Below are positions 7,637 to 15,618 of a stretch of 64,000 nt of DNA, piece after piece (positions within the stretch are counted from its first letter, which is position 1; the number at the start of each line of letters is the position of its first letter). The translations under genes and the position numbers were made by a program. The notes below the pieces were generated by a model. That model ran no database searches, was not told the origin of the DNA, and saw only the letters and a list, made by a program, of their open reading frames with translations. Origin of the DNA: Isoptericola dokdonensis DS-3 (GTDB lineage: Bacteria; Actinomycetota; Actinomycetes; Actinomycetales; Cellulomonadaceae); NCBI RefSeq assembly GCF_001636295.1, contig NZ_CP014209.1, positions 1,488,001 to 1,552,000 of the forward strand, in the 5' to 3' direction.

Positions 7637-10378
7637 TCAGGACGACATCGCGGTCGTCCGGGCCACGGTGTGCAGGATGGTGTGGGCGCGGTCGCGCAAT
7701 GCGGCGCCCATGCCCACCGGGTCGGCCTCGACGGCCGCCGTCGTGGCGTCGACCGTGGCGGCCGGGAACACCGCGAGCATCCAGTCGTTGCCGTGGCGGG
7801 CGGCGAGCTCGGGGTCCATCCAGCCGCCGAGCACGGCGTCGGTCGAGACGAATCCGTCGAAGCCCCACTCGCCGCGCAGGACGCCCTGCAGCAGGTCCTC
7901 GTTGCCGCCGGCCCAGCTGCCGCCCAGGTTGATGAACGAGCTCATCGCACCGGTCGCTCCGCCCTCCTTGACGGCGATCTCGAAGGGCCGCAGGTACAGC
8001 TCGCGCAGCGCCTGCTCCGAGGCGAACACGTTGATGCCGGAGCGCGCGTTGACCTCCTGGTCGTTGAGCACGAAGTGCTTGATCGTGGTGAGCACGCCCT
8101 GGTCCTGCGAGCCCGAGATCACGGCGGCGGCCATCGCACCGGTCAGCAGCGGGTCCTCGGAGAAGTACTCGAAGCCACGGCCGCCCATCGCGGTCCGGTG
8201 CAGGTTCATGCCCGGCGAGTACCAGACCTCGACGCCGTAGGCGTTCGCCTCGGTGCCCACCGAGGCTCCGACGGCGTAGGCCAGCTCGTCGTTCCACGTC
8301 GACGCCACGACCACCTCGGTCGGGTAGGCCGCCGCGTCGAGCGGGGAGAACAGCGAGTTGAGGCCGGCGGGGCTGTCGAGCATCGTGATCGACGGGACGC
8401 CGAGGCGGTCGATCGCGACCGACCGGTACGCGCCGTACGAGAACAGGTCGACCTGCTCCTCCAGGGTGAGCTGGTCGAGGAACTCCTCCCACCGGGGGTC
8501 GTCGCGCTCGAGGCCGACCATGTCGGCCAGCACGAGCCCGTGGTCGGCGCCGTAGGTCGGGGCGTCGCCCTCGGTGGGCGCGACCTGCGGGTCCATGCGG
8601 GCCAGCAGCTCGTCGGACGCGACGAGGTCCGCGTCCTCGACGGTCGGCCAGGTGCCGTCCCAGTCGGAGCGCGAGAGGTAGGTGAGGTCGCCCTCGACGT
8701 ACCCGAAGCGGCTCTCGTAGGCGACGCCCGTGTCCGGGTCGGCGTCGTGCACGACGTCGTCGGCCACGGTGGTGGTGTACGACGCGACGGGGGTGTGGAC
8801 GTCCGTGCGCACCGAGATCTCGTAGTCACCGGCCTCCAGCAGGTACACGCCGGCGGCGGTGTCCCAGGACGCCATGTCCCGCACCGCGTACTCGACGGTC
8901 ACGGTCTCGGACGCACCGGGCTCCAGCACGCCCGTCTTGGCGTACCCCGCGAGCTCGATCGCCGACTTCTCGATGCCGCCCTCGGTGTACGGCGCCGAGA
9001 AGTAGACCTGCACGACGTCCTTGCCCGCGACGTCGCCGGTGTTGGTGACGGTGACGTCCACCGTCACGGTGTCCGCTGTGACGACCGGCTCGGCCGCGTC
9101 CCATGTGAAGTCCGTGTAGCTGAGCCCGTACCCGAACGGGTACTGCACCGCGGCGGCGTAGCCCGCCTCGTCACCGGCGTACCGCGTCTCGTAGTAGCGG
9201 TAGCCGACGTAGATGCCCTCCTCGTAGTCGAGGAAGCTGCGCGCCACGTTCTCGTAGGAGAAGTCGCCGAAGTTCTCCGTGGACGGCGCCGAGGTCACGT
9301 CGGTGGCGTAGGTGTCGGTGAGGTGCCCCGAAGGGTTCACCGCGCCGGTGAGCACCTTCGCCAACGAGGTCGCACCCTGCGGGCCGGGGGTGCCCATCCA
9401 CACCGCGGCGGTGATCTCCGGGTACTCGTCGAGGAAGCCGAGCTCCATCTGGTTGCCGGAGTTCACGACGACGACGACCTCGTCCTGCACGGACGTGACC
9501 TTGTCGAGCAGGTCGTGCTGCGCGGCGGTCAGCCGGAGCTGCTCGGCGGTGAAGTCCGAGCCCTCCGAGCCGTCGTTGCCGACGACGACGATCGCGGTGC
9601 CCGAGAACTCCGCCGCCTGGGCGAGCACGTCGTCGGTCAGGTAGTCCGGCGCGGGCTCGTGGTCGCCCTGACCGAGCATGCCACCGGCGATCTGGACGAA
9701 CGCGTTGCTCGGACCGTCGGCGTGCTCCGCCCCGGCCTCGACCATCGAGTCGTACAGGGCGGTGTTGTGCTCGATGCCCTGGGCCGCGAGCGCCTCGTAG
9801 AGGGTGGGCGCGCCGGCCGTGTTGGACCCGCCGGAGCCGCCGCCACCCAGGCGGAGGTTGAACGAGGCGAACGAGAAGACGTTGACGCCGCCGTCGAGCG
9901 GCAGGGTGCCGGCGTCGTTCTTCAGCAGGACGAGGCCCTCGTCGGCGACGTCCTCCGCCACGCCGAGCGCGGCCTCGCGCGCCGCGGCGGCGGCCGGGGT
10001 GTCGTCCGTGAACGTCAGGGAGGACACCCGGGCGATGCCGGCGGCGTACGGGGCGGCGAGCGCGCCGACGCCGACGACGGCGACCGCGGCGACGCCCCAG
10101 CCGACCGCACGGCGGGGACGGTGCCCGACCTTGCGGTAGACGCGCTCACGTCGCTTGTCGGCGCGCCGTGCGGCACGGTCCATCCCGGCGCGCGCCTCGG
10201 CGCGTTCGGCCTTCCGGTCCGCCTTCGCCGCTCGCGCGGCGGCCTTGTCCGCGGCCTTCGCGGCGCTGCGCTCGGCCGGGTCCATCGCCTTCAGCTCGGC
10301 GGAGCGCTCCCGACGGGCCGCGCGCTCGTCCTGGACGCGCGCGACGGCCTCCTGCTTGATCTCTCTGCGAGTTGCCAT
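7637..10378 (-). CDS. Membrane-anchored glycoside hydrolase family 3 with permuted domain order
   Basis: A 913-residue protein. Residues 1-90 are extremely charged (Ala/Arg/Lys/Glu, coiled-coil-like) and cytoplasmic, and one membrane span lies at about 91-110. The extracytoplasmic part is in reverse order for GH3. The GH3 C-terminal domain comes first (DEGLVLLKNDAGTLPL, about 145-430), then a fibronectin-III-like domain (about 450-530), then the N-terminal TIM-barrel part last (LTLEEQVDLFSYG...GRGFEYFSEDPLL...KHFVLNDQE). The predicted nucleophile Asp is about residue 847 in FVSTDAV. Reversed order is known in GH3 enzymes of rumen bacteria. It lies 7 bases after the canonical GH3 gene, with GAGGAAG as ribosome site. 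Likely a cell-bound beta-glucosidase; substrate not determined. Confidence 0.9.
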   Translation of the reverse strand: MATRREIKQEAVARVQDERAARRERSAELKAMDPAERSAAKAADKAAARAAKADRKAERAEARAGMDRAARRADKRRERVYRKVGHRPRRAVGWGVAAVAVVGVGALAAPYAAGIARVSSLTFTDDTPAAAAAREAALGVAEDVADEGLVLLKNDAGTLPLDGGVNVFSFASFNLRLGGGGSGGSNTAGAPTLYEALAAQGIEHNTALYDSMVEAGAEHADGPSNAFVQIAGGMLGQGDHEPAPDYLTDDVLAQAAEFSGTAIVVVGNDGSEGSDFTAEQLRLTAAQHDLLDKVTSVQDEVVVVVNSGNQMELGFLDEYPEITAAVWMGTPGPQGATSLAKVLTGAVNPSGHLTDTYATDVTSAPSTENFGDFSYENVARSFLDYEEGIYVGYRYYETRYAGDEAGYAAAVQYPFGYGLSYTDFTWDAAEPVVTADTVTVDVTVTNTGDVAGKDVVQVYFSAPYTEGGIEKSAIELAGYAKTGVLEPGASETVTVEYAVRDMASWDTAAGVYLLEAGDYEISVRTDVHTPVASYTTTVADDVVHDADPDTGVAYESRFGYVEGDLTYLSRSDWDGTWPTVEDADLVASDELLARMDPQVAPTEGDAPTYGADHGLVLADMVGLERDDPRWEEFLDQLTLEEQVDLFSYGAYRSVAIDRLGVPSITMLDSPAGLNSLFSPLDAAAYPTEVVVASTWNDELAYAVGASVGTEANAYGVEVWYSPGMNLHRTAMGGRGFEYFSEDPLLTGAMAAAVISGSQDQGVLTTIKHFVLNDQEVNARSGINVFASEQALRELYLRPFEIAVKEGGATGAMSSFINLGGSWAGGNEDLLQGVLRGEWGFDGFVSTDAVLGGWMDPELAARHGNDWMLAVFPAATVDATTAAVEADPVGMGAALRDRAHTILHTVARTTAMSS

Positions 10379-10385
10379 GTCTTCC

Positions 10386-12827
10386 TCAGTTCTTGCGTGA
10401 AGCGCGCTCGCTCCGTCGACGGGCGCACCAGGCCGACACCACGCGGGCCACGCCCGCGAGGAACCGACGGTTGACCATGAGCAGCAGGCCGTCGAGCATC
10501 GCGTCGTCGACCCTCCCGCCGCTCATGCGCGCCACCGACCTGAAGGGCAGGTCGAGCGCGAAGCGGGTGTTGTTGGCCGCGAGCGGCCGACCGAGCGCCA
10601 GGAGCACGGCGCCGGTGGCGTCGATCAGGCGGACCAGGAGGCCGCCGAACCCTCCGCGGCCGCGGGCCTGCGCCACGATGTCGTCGCGGGTGAGCGGCCG
10701 GCCGGTCTCCCAGCGCGCCGGGGGCGGGGTGCGGCCGAGCAGGGTCGCGAACTCCGCGTCGTCGACGCCGCGGACGTCGCCGCTGACGTAGTGGGGCAGC
10801 CGGTCCGCGTCGGGCGTCGTCCACGCCCCGCCCGGCACGACGACGTCGGCACGCAGCCGGACGTCGCGCGACGAGGCGCCGACGAGGGCGCCGTACGTGC
10901 CGCCGACCGTGCGCCACCGGTCGGCGGCGACGTCGTAGACGTCGAACGCGTGCTCGCGATGGGAGACCTCGACCGTCGCGCTCTCTCCCGGCGCCAGGTG
11001 CACCGTGGTGAACCCGGCGAGCTCGCGCGGGGCACGTAGTTCGCCGTGCGCGGCGCCGGGCGCCTCCGTGTAGACCTGGACGGTCTCGGTGCCCGCGACG
11101 GCGCCGGTGTTCGTCACCGTGACGCGCGTCTGCGTCGGGCCCGCGACGAGGTCGCTGTACGCGAAGGTCGTGTAGCCCAGGCCGTGCCCGAACGGGTAGC
11201 GGACCGGGGCCCCGACCTTGTCGAAGTACCGGTAGCCCAGGTAAACGCTCTCGCGGTGCTCGGACGTCGCCTCCGTGCGGCCGAACGTCGCCGACGACGG
11301 CACGTCCTCGCCCCGCAGCGGGTACGTCTCGGCGAGGCGGCCCGCCGGGTTCGCGGCCCCGGTGAGGAGGTCGGCGATCGCGCGCCCCCCGCCCTGTCCG
11401 GCGAGGTAGCCGTGCAGGATCGCGTCGACGTGCTCGGCGAAGGGCAGCTCGACGGGCGCGCCCCCGGACAGGACGACCACCACCCGCTTGCCGAGGTCCA
11501 CGAGCTCGCGGGTCAGCGCGAGCTGGTTGCGCGCCAGGCGCAGGTGGGTGCGGTCGACGCCCTCGGCCTCGGCCGACTCGTCGAGCCCCAGGAACAGCAG
11601 CACGACGTCGGCCCGCCCCGCGAGGCGCAAGGCGCGCTCCCGCAGCCGGCGCGACGGCCTGTCGCGGCGGGGGAAACCCGGCTCGTAACCGACGACGTCG
11701 AGGTCGGTCGCGCGCAGCGCGTCCAGCGCCGCCTCGAGGCGGGTCGGGTTGACCAGCGAGCTGCCCGCGCCCTGGTACCGGGGGCGTGCGGCGAAGTCGC
11801 CGATCACGGCGACCCGCCCGGAGCCCGGTCCGAGCGGCAGCGTGCCGCGTGCGTTGCGCAGCAGCACCAGGGAACGGCGGGCGGCCTCGACGGCGAGCTC
11901 GTGGTGGGCGCCGTGGAGGGCGGCGCGGTCGCCACCGGCGACGCCCCCGCGGTCGGCCGTCCGGTCGATCAGCGCCAGGAGCTCGTCCACGCGGGCGTCG
12001 AGGACGGCCTCGTCCAGCAGCCCGGACTCGACCGCGCGGACGACCTCACGGTCGGTGGCGCCGTCGGTCGACGGCATCTCCAGCGCGTTGCCGGCGCGCA
12101 GCCCGGCGACGCGGTCGTTGTTGCCGCCCCAGTCGGTGACGACGAGTCCGTCGAAGCCCCAGGTGTCCCGCAGGGTCGCGGCGAGGCCGAGGTGCTCGTT
12201 GGCGTAGGTGCCGTTCACCTTGTTGTAGGAGGTCATCACGGTCCACGGGTCGCCCTCGGCCACCGCGACGCGGAAGCCCTCCAGGTAGAGCTCGTGGAGC
12301 GCGCGGGCGTCGACGACCTCGTCGACGCTCATGCGGTGCGTCTCCTGGCTGTTCACGGCGAAGTGCTTGAGGCAGGCGGCCACGCCGCGCGACTGGATGC
12401 CGCGCACGAGGGCGGCGGCCAGCCTCCCCGACAGCAGCGGGTCCTCGGAGAAGTACTCGAAGTTGCGGCCCGCGAGGGGGTTGCGCTTGATGTTCAGCCC
12501 GGGCCCGAGGAGGACGGCGACGTCCTCCGCGGCGGCCTCCGCCCCCAGCGCCTCGCCGACCTGCTCCACGAGCCGGAGGTCCCAGCTGTTCGCGAGCGTG
12601 GCGGCGGGCGGGAAGCACGTGGCGGGCAGGCTGGCGTTGAGGCCGAGGTGGTCGGCAGCACCGCCCTGCTTGCGCAGCCCGTGGGGCCCGTCGGTGAGCA
12701 TGATCGACGGCACGCCGAGGCGGGTGACGGGCTTGGTGTTCCAGAAGTTCTGGCCCGACGTCAGGGACGCCTTCTCGGCGAGCGTCATCGCGGCCCGCAA
12801 GCGTCGTCGGTTGTCGTTGGTCGTCAT
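10386..12827 (-). CDS. Glycoside hydrolase family 3 beta-glucosidase (canonical order)
   Basis: An 813-residue enzyme with no signal peptide, so cytoplasmic. The GH3 N-terminal barrel has the nucleophile at about Asp232 in VVTDWGGNNDR and substrate-pocket motifs GRNFEYFSEDP and CLKHFAVNSQE. The alpha/beta C-terminal domain (VLLRNARGTLPL) and a fibronectin-III-like domain (TVTNTGAVAGTETVQVY) follow. A C-terminal extension of about 140 residues (RWETGRPLTRDDIVAQ...) resembles the one on many cytoplasmic bacterial GH3 enzymes. The ATG at 12827 is chosen because the protein starts MTTNDNRRRLRAAMTLAEK as relatives do; reading on would enter the operator region. First gene of a two-gene GH3 operon controlled by the divergent TetR gene. 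Confidence 0.92.
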   Translation of the reverse strand: MTTNDNRRRLRAAMTLAEKASLTSGQNFWNTKPVTRLGVPSIMLTDGPHGLRKQGGAADHLGLNASLPATCFPPAATLANSWDLRLVEQVGEALGAEAAAEDVAVLLGPGLNIKRNPLAGRNFEYFSEDPLLSGRLAAALVRGIQSRGVAACLKHFAVNSQETHRMSVDEVVDARALHELYLEGFRVAVAEGDPWTVMTSYNKVNGTYANEHLGLAATLRDTWGFDGLVVTDWGGNNDRVAGLRAGNALEMPSTDGATDREVVRAVESGLLDEAVLDARVDELLALIDRTADRGGVAGGDRAALHGAHHELAVEAARRSLVLLRNARGTLPLGPGSGRVAVIGDFAARPRYQGAGSSLVNPTRLEAALDALRATDLDVVGYEPGFPRRDRPSRRLRERALRLAGRADVVLLFLGLDESAEAEGVDRTHLRLARNQLALTRELVDLGKRVVVVLSGGAPVELPFAEHVDAILHGYLAGQGGGRAIADLLTGAANPAGRLAETYPLRGEDVPSSATFGRTEATSEHRESVYLGYRYFDKVGAPVRYPFGHGLGYTTFAYSDLVAGPTQTRVTVTNTGAVAGTETVQVYTEAPGAAHGELRAPRELAGFTTVHLAPGESATVEVSHREHAFDVYDVAADRWRTVGGTYGALVGASSRDVRLRADVVVPGGAWTTPDADRLPHYVSGDVRGVDDAEFATLLGRTPPPARWETGRPLTRDDIVAQARGRGGFGGLLVRLIDATGAVLLALGRPLAANNTRFALDLPFRSVARMSGGRVDDAMLDGLLLMVNRRFLAGVARVVSAWCARRRSERASRKN

Positions 12828-12848
12828 GCCTCGATACCTTGAGTCAAG

Positions 12849-12866
12849 TTCCACCACGTGGTGGAT
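12849..12866. promoter_or_regulatory. TetR operator 1
   Basis: TTCCACCACGTGGTGGAT, with a perfect 16-bp palindrome core, lies 22 bases upstream of the canonical GH3 start. Its twin is centred 36 bp away. Confidence 0.75.
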
Positions 12867-12884
12867 GTCGAGGAAGATAGCAAG

Positions 12885-12902
12885 TTCCACCGCCTGGTGG
12901 AA
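12885..12902. promoter_or_regulatory. TetR operator 2
   Basis: TTCCACCGCCTGGTGGAA has seven-base arms identical in plan to operator 1. It lies 37 bases before the TetR start. Both copies are also preceded by CAAG. Confidence 0.75.
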
Positions 12903-12938
12903 ATCTGGCGCCTGCGCAGCAGGCCGGAAGGAGTGCAC

Positions 12939-13553
12939 GTGCCCGAGGAGCAGGTCGCGCAGCAGCGCGCGGAGGGTTACGCCACCGGGCGGGCGACCAA
13001 GCTGTCGATCGTCGAGAGCGCCGCCACCGCCTTCGCGCAGAAGGGGTTCCACGGCGCGTCGCTGCGCAGCATCGCCCGCGAGGCCGGCGTCGACCACTCG
13101 ACCCTCATCCACCACTTCGGCAACAAGACGGCGCTCCTGCTCGCCGTCATCGAGTGGCACGACGCCCAGGACATGCCCACCGAGCTGCCGGCGGAGATCA
13201 CGGCGGAGTTCGTCGCCGAGGGCTTCGTCGCCACCGCCCGCCGCAACGCCGAGACGCCCGGCCTCGTGCAGCTGCTCTCCGTGCTGACCGCCGAGGCCGG
13301 CGCCGAAGGGCACCCCGCCCGCGAGCCGCTCCGCCGCCGCCACGACGTCGTCACCACGCTCATCGCCTGGATGATCCGCACGCAGCGCGCCGCCGTCGAC
13401 ATGCCGCACGACCCGCTCAGCCCCGAGGATCGCGCCGCCGTCGTCGTCGCCACGTGGGACGGGCTGCAGATGTACGACGCGCTCCACCCCGGGCAGCTGG
13501 ACGTCCCCGCCCTCGTCGCCCGCGCGCTCCACGACGCCTTCGGGCTCGAGTGA
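12939..13553 (+). CDS. TetR-family transcriptional regulator of the GH3 operon
   Basis: A 204-residue regulator with an N-terminal TetR HTH (KLSIVESAATAFAQKGFHGASLRSIAREAGVDHSTLIHHFGNK, about residues 18-60) and a helical ligand domain. It lies head-to-head with the GH3 pair, and two 18-bp palindromes fill the shared promoter, so it is probably a local repressor relieved by a beta-glucoside or another ligand. The GTG at 12939 is preferred because GAAGGAG ends five bases before it; a start at 12858 would run through both operators. Confidence 0.9.
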   Translation: MPEEQVAQQRAEGYATGRATKLSIVESAATAFAQKGFHGASLRSIAREAGVDHSTLIHHFGNKTALLLAVIEWHDAQDMPTELPAEITAEFVAEGFVATARRNAETPGLVQLLSVLTAEAGAEGHPAREPLRRRHDVVTTLIAWMIRTQRAAVDMPHDPLSPEDRAAVVVATWDGLQMYDALHPGQLDVPALVARALHDAFGLE

Positions 13554-13608
13554 GCCGGGACGCTCCGCCCCCGCCGGACCGCCCGGGCACGACCGCCCGG
13601 GAATGACG

Positions 13609-13640
13609 AAGGCCGGGCCGACTGATGTCGGCCCGGCCTT
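13609..13640. terminator. Bidirectional terminator between the TetR gene and the tRNA
   Basis: Perfect 14-bp stem AAGGCCGGGCCGAC with a TGAT loop. It is 22 bases past the tRNA 3' end on one strand and 55 bases past the TetR stop on the other. Confidence 0.75.
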
Positions 13641-13662
13641 CTCGGTGTCTACGACACCGCAC

Positions 13663-13739
13663 TGGTAGCGGGGGCAGGATTTGAACCTGCGACCTCTGGG
13701 TTATGAGCCCAGCGAGCTACCGAGCTGCTCCACCCCGCG
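13663..13739 (-). tRNA. Initiator tRNA-fMet (CAT), copy 1
   Basis: A 77-nt gene including the encoded CCA. The 5' end CGCGGGGTGGAGCAG, anticodon loop CTCATAA and stem with three G:C pairs next to the loop are initiator features. The unpaired first base (C1 opposite U72) is also an initiator mark. It is identical to copy 2 at 13953. The minus-strand hexamer TAGTGT at 13751-13756 is a likely -10. Confidence 0.96.
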
Positions 13740-13750
13740 GCGATTCCTGA

Positions 13751-13756
13751 ACACTA
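13751..13756 (-). promoter_or_regulatory. Possible -10 (TAGTGT) of tRNA-fMet copy 1
   Basis: It ends 12 bases before the mature 5' end, so copy 1 could be transcribed separately from copy 2. Confidence 0.45.
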
Positions 13757-13910
13757 CGTCATCGCCCGGGGCCCCGTCCAACCGGCTCCCGGCGCCCCGC
13801 GACCGGAGCTGCCAGGACCGGCTCTCCGCGCCGCCGAGGCCGCCGAGCCCGGGGAAGGTCCCGCGGAGGTCGAGCGGCCCGAGCCGCCGGCGACGCAACC
13901 CCGGACATGA

Positions 13911-13948
13911 CGAAGGCCCCCGACCGGTGAACCGGTCGGGGGCCTTCG
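13911..13948 (-). terminator. Terminator of tRNA-fMet copy 2
   Basis: Perfect 18-bp stem beginning CGAAGGCCCCCGACCGGT with a two-base nominal loop, five bases past the tRNA 3' end. Confidence 0.8.
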
Positions 13949-13952
13949 CGTG

Positions 13953-14029
13953 TGGTAGCGGGGGCAGGATTTGAACCTGCGACCTCTGGGTTATGAGCCC
14001 AGCGAGCTACCGAGCTGCTCCACCCCGCG
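13953..14029 (-). tRNA. Initiator tRNA-fMet (CAT), copy 2
   Basis: Identical over all 77 bases to copy 1, with its own terminator. Its 5' end lies inside the reading frame of a DUF45-type protease gene on the same strand, so that frame reads into the tRNA and stops within it. Confidence 0.96.
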
Positions 14030-14344
14030 TCGATGGGTGCACGACCCCCAGCGCCGTTCCTGGTTCGCCGCCCAGCGCACGCTGGTCGGGTGCGCCCGCC
14101 CGTCGAGGTAGCGCGCCGAGAGCTCCTGGGCACGGTCCACCAGCTCGTCGTCCGACGGGCGACGCCGGCGCTCCTTGTCCTCCAGGCGGGCCAGCATCTT
14201 GGCGACCCACTCCCGCTCCTGGGCCTGCGAGAAGCGCGCGGGAATGGCCACGACGGTCCGATCCCCGTCGCGGTACGCGCTCACCGTGGCGGTCCGGCGT
14301 CGGCTCCGCCGGACCTCGACGGACGCCGTCGTGTCCTGGGCCAC
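13991..14344 (-). pseudogene. Truncated DUF45/YgjP-type metalloprotease gene
   Basis: The frame from a GTG at 14344 gives the N-terminal part of a DUF45 (YgjP-like) zinc metalloprotease: EWVAKMLARLEDKERRRR and NQERRWGSCT. The family continues after WGSC with the HExxH zinc motif. Here the codons right after WGSCTHR are the tRNA-fMet gene, and the frame ends inside it, so the catalytic half is missing. A TACTGT hexamer (14351-14356) six bases before the GTG is a leaderless promoter, so the stump may still be expressed. The gene is normally found near uvrD2/whiB7 in actinobacteria, which fits its place here. Confidence 0.75.
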
Positions 14345-14462
14345 GCCCTGACAGTACCCGGTGGACACGCCGTCCGTGACCTCGGACACACCGGAGGCCT
14401 GCGCGGACGCCGGTTGTCCACAGCCCGCGAAGGACGTCGTGACGACGCCGCGGCACCCGTGG

Positions 14463-14468
14463 CACGGT
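14463..14468 (+). promoter_or_regulatory. Possible leaderless -10 (CACGGT) of the ThiF-like gene
   Basis: The hexamer ends six bases before the ATG at 14475. It is weaker than other TAnnnT sites in the window. Confidence 0.35.
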
Positions 14469-14474
14469 GCAGCC

Positions 14475-15533
14475 ATGCCCCGGACCCGTCGCACCACGCC
14501 CGAGCCGATCCTGCGGCCGGGCATGCCGGTGCTCGACCGCGGCGACGGCGCGGTGCAGCTCGGCACCGATCCCCGCTGGGCGCTCGTCCTCACCGGGCTG
14601 GAACCGCGCGAGGTCCGCTGGCTGTGCGACGTCGCCGCGCACCGTCACGCCTCCCTGCGCCGGGCGGCCGTCAGGCACGGGGTCACCGCCGACCGCCACG
14701 ACGCCGTCGTCGCCACCCTCGCCCGGGGTGGCCTCGTCCTCACGGTGCCACCGGCCCGCACCGACGTCACGGCGGCCGCCGGCGGCAGCGCCGACGTCAC
14801 CGCCCTGGCCGCGCTGCTGCCCGACGGCGACGGCCTCGGCACGCTGGCGCGACGCGCCCGCCGGACGGTCGCCGTCGTCGGGCTCGGCCGGATCGGCTCG
14901 CTGCTGGCCGCGCACCTGGGGACCGGCGGGGTGGGCACGCTCCTGCTCGACGACGACGGCCCTGTGCAGGTGACCGATCTCGGGGTCGGCACGTACGCGC
15001 AGGCGGACGTGGGGCGGCGGCGCGCCGACGCGCTCCGCGAGCTGCTCGCCGGGCGCTCGCCCGGCACGGTGACGGACGCGACGCGCTGGCGGGACGACGC
15101 GCCGCCGGACGCCGTCGTCGTGGTGGGCGACCGGGTGGACCGCCCGGAGTCGTTCGCCCGCCTGAGCAGCCTCGGCGTCGCGCACCTGTCCGTGGTCGTC
15201 CGGGAGGCCGACGTGCTCGTCGGCCCGTTCGTGCTGCCCGGCAGCACCGCCTGCGTGACGTGCCGTCACCACCACGCCGCCGACGACGACGCCCGCTGGC
15301 CCGACCTCGCCCGGCAGCTCCGCGCGTGGCACGGCGTGACGGGTCAGGAGACGGTGCTGGCGACGACGGTCGCGGCGGTCGCCGCCGGGCAGGTGCTCGC
15401 CCGGCTCGACGGGAACCGCCCGGCCCTGTGCGACACCGTCGCCGAGGTGCGGCTGCCGGACGCGCTGCCGCGGGTGCGCCCGCTCGCACCGCACCCGGTG
15501 TGCGGGTGCACGGCGGCCGTCCCGCCGCCCTGA
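14475..15533 (+). CDS. ThiF/HesA-like adenylyltransferase-fold protein
   Basis: A 352-residue protein with a winged-helix-like N-terminal part and then a Rossmann ATP-binding core (TVAVVGLGRIGSLLAAHLGTGGVGTLLLDDD, about 130-160). Zinc-binding cysteines follow as CVTC (about 258-261) and CGC near the C-terminus. E1-like enzymes adenylate the C-terminus of ubiquitin-like proteins or ThiS/MoaD. This version lacks an obvious rhodanese domain and no partner small protein is seen nearby. Proteins of this kind commonly sit between DUF45 and whiB7/uvrD2 in actinobacteria, but their substrate is not established. The ATG at 14475 is taken over upstream starts because of the spacing to a -10-like box. 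Confidence 0.8.
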   Translation: MPRTRRTTPEPILRPGMPVLDRGDGAVQLGTDPRWALVLTGLEPREVRWLCDVAAHRHASLRRAAVRHGVTADRHDAVVATLARGGLVLTVPPARTDVTAAAGGSADVTALAALLPDGDGLGTLARRARRTVAVVGLGRIGSLLAAHLGTGGVGTLLLDDDGPVQVTDLGVGTYAQADVGRRRADALRELLAGRSPGTVTDATRWRDDAPPDAVVVVGDRVDRPESFARLSSLGVAHLSVVVREADVLVGPFVLPGSTACVTCRHHHAADDDARWPDLARQLRAWHGVTGQETVLATTVAAVAAGQVLARLDGNRPALCDTVAEVRLPDALPRVRPLAPHPVCGCTAAVPPP

Positions 15534-15575
15534 TGTCCCCCCAGATGTCCCCCGAGGAGCGGCGCGGACGTGCGA

Positions 15576-15606
15576 GCGGGGCCCGTCGCTCGGCGACGGG
15601 CCCCGC
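15576..15606. terminator. Bidirectional terminator between the ThiF-like gene and whiB7
   Basis: Perfect 14-bp stem GCGGGGCCCGTCGC with a TCG loop between the convergent stops at 15533 and 15619. Confidence 0.75.
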
Positions 15607-15618
15607 GGGGTGGGTGCT

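Noticed and set aside
7316..10474. Very long open frame on the plus strand opposite the permuted GH3 gene
   Set aside because: It is the antisense of a gene with clear GH3 motifs. The long frame is a by-product of GC-rich third positions; its translation is low-complexity Arg/Val/Gly with no domain.
12858..12938. Upstream extension of the TetR reading frame
   Set aside because: It would translate through both operators. The GTG at 12939 has a proper Shine-Dalgarno.
13681..13974. Short plus-strand frames reading MNLRPLGYEPSE...
   Set aside because: They are the complement of the tRNA-fMet genes, a frequent false prediction.
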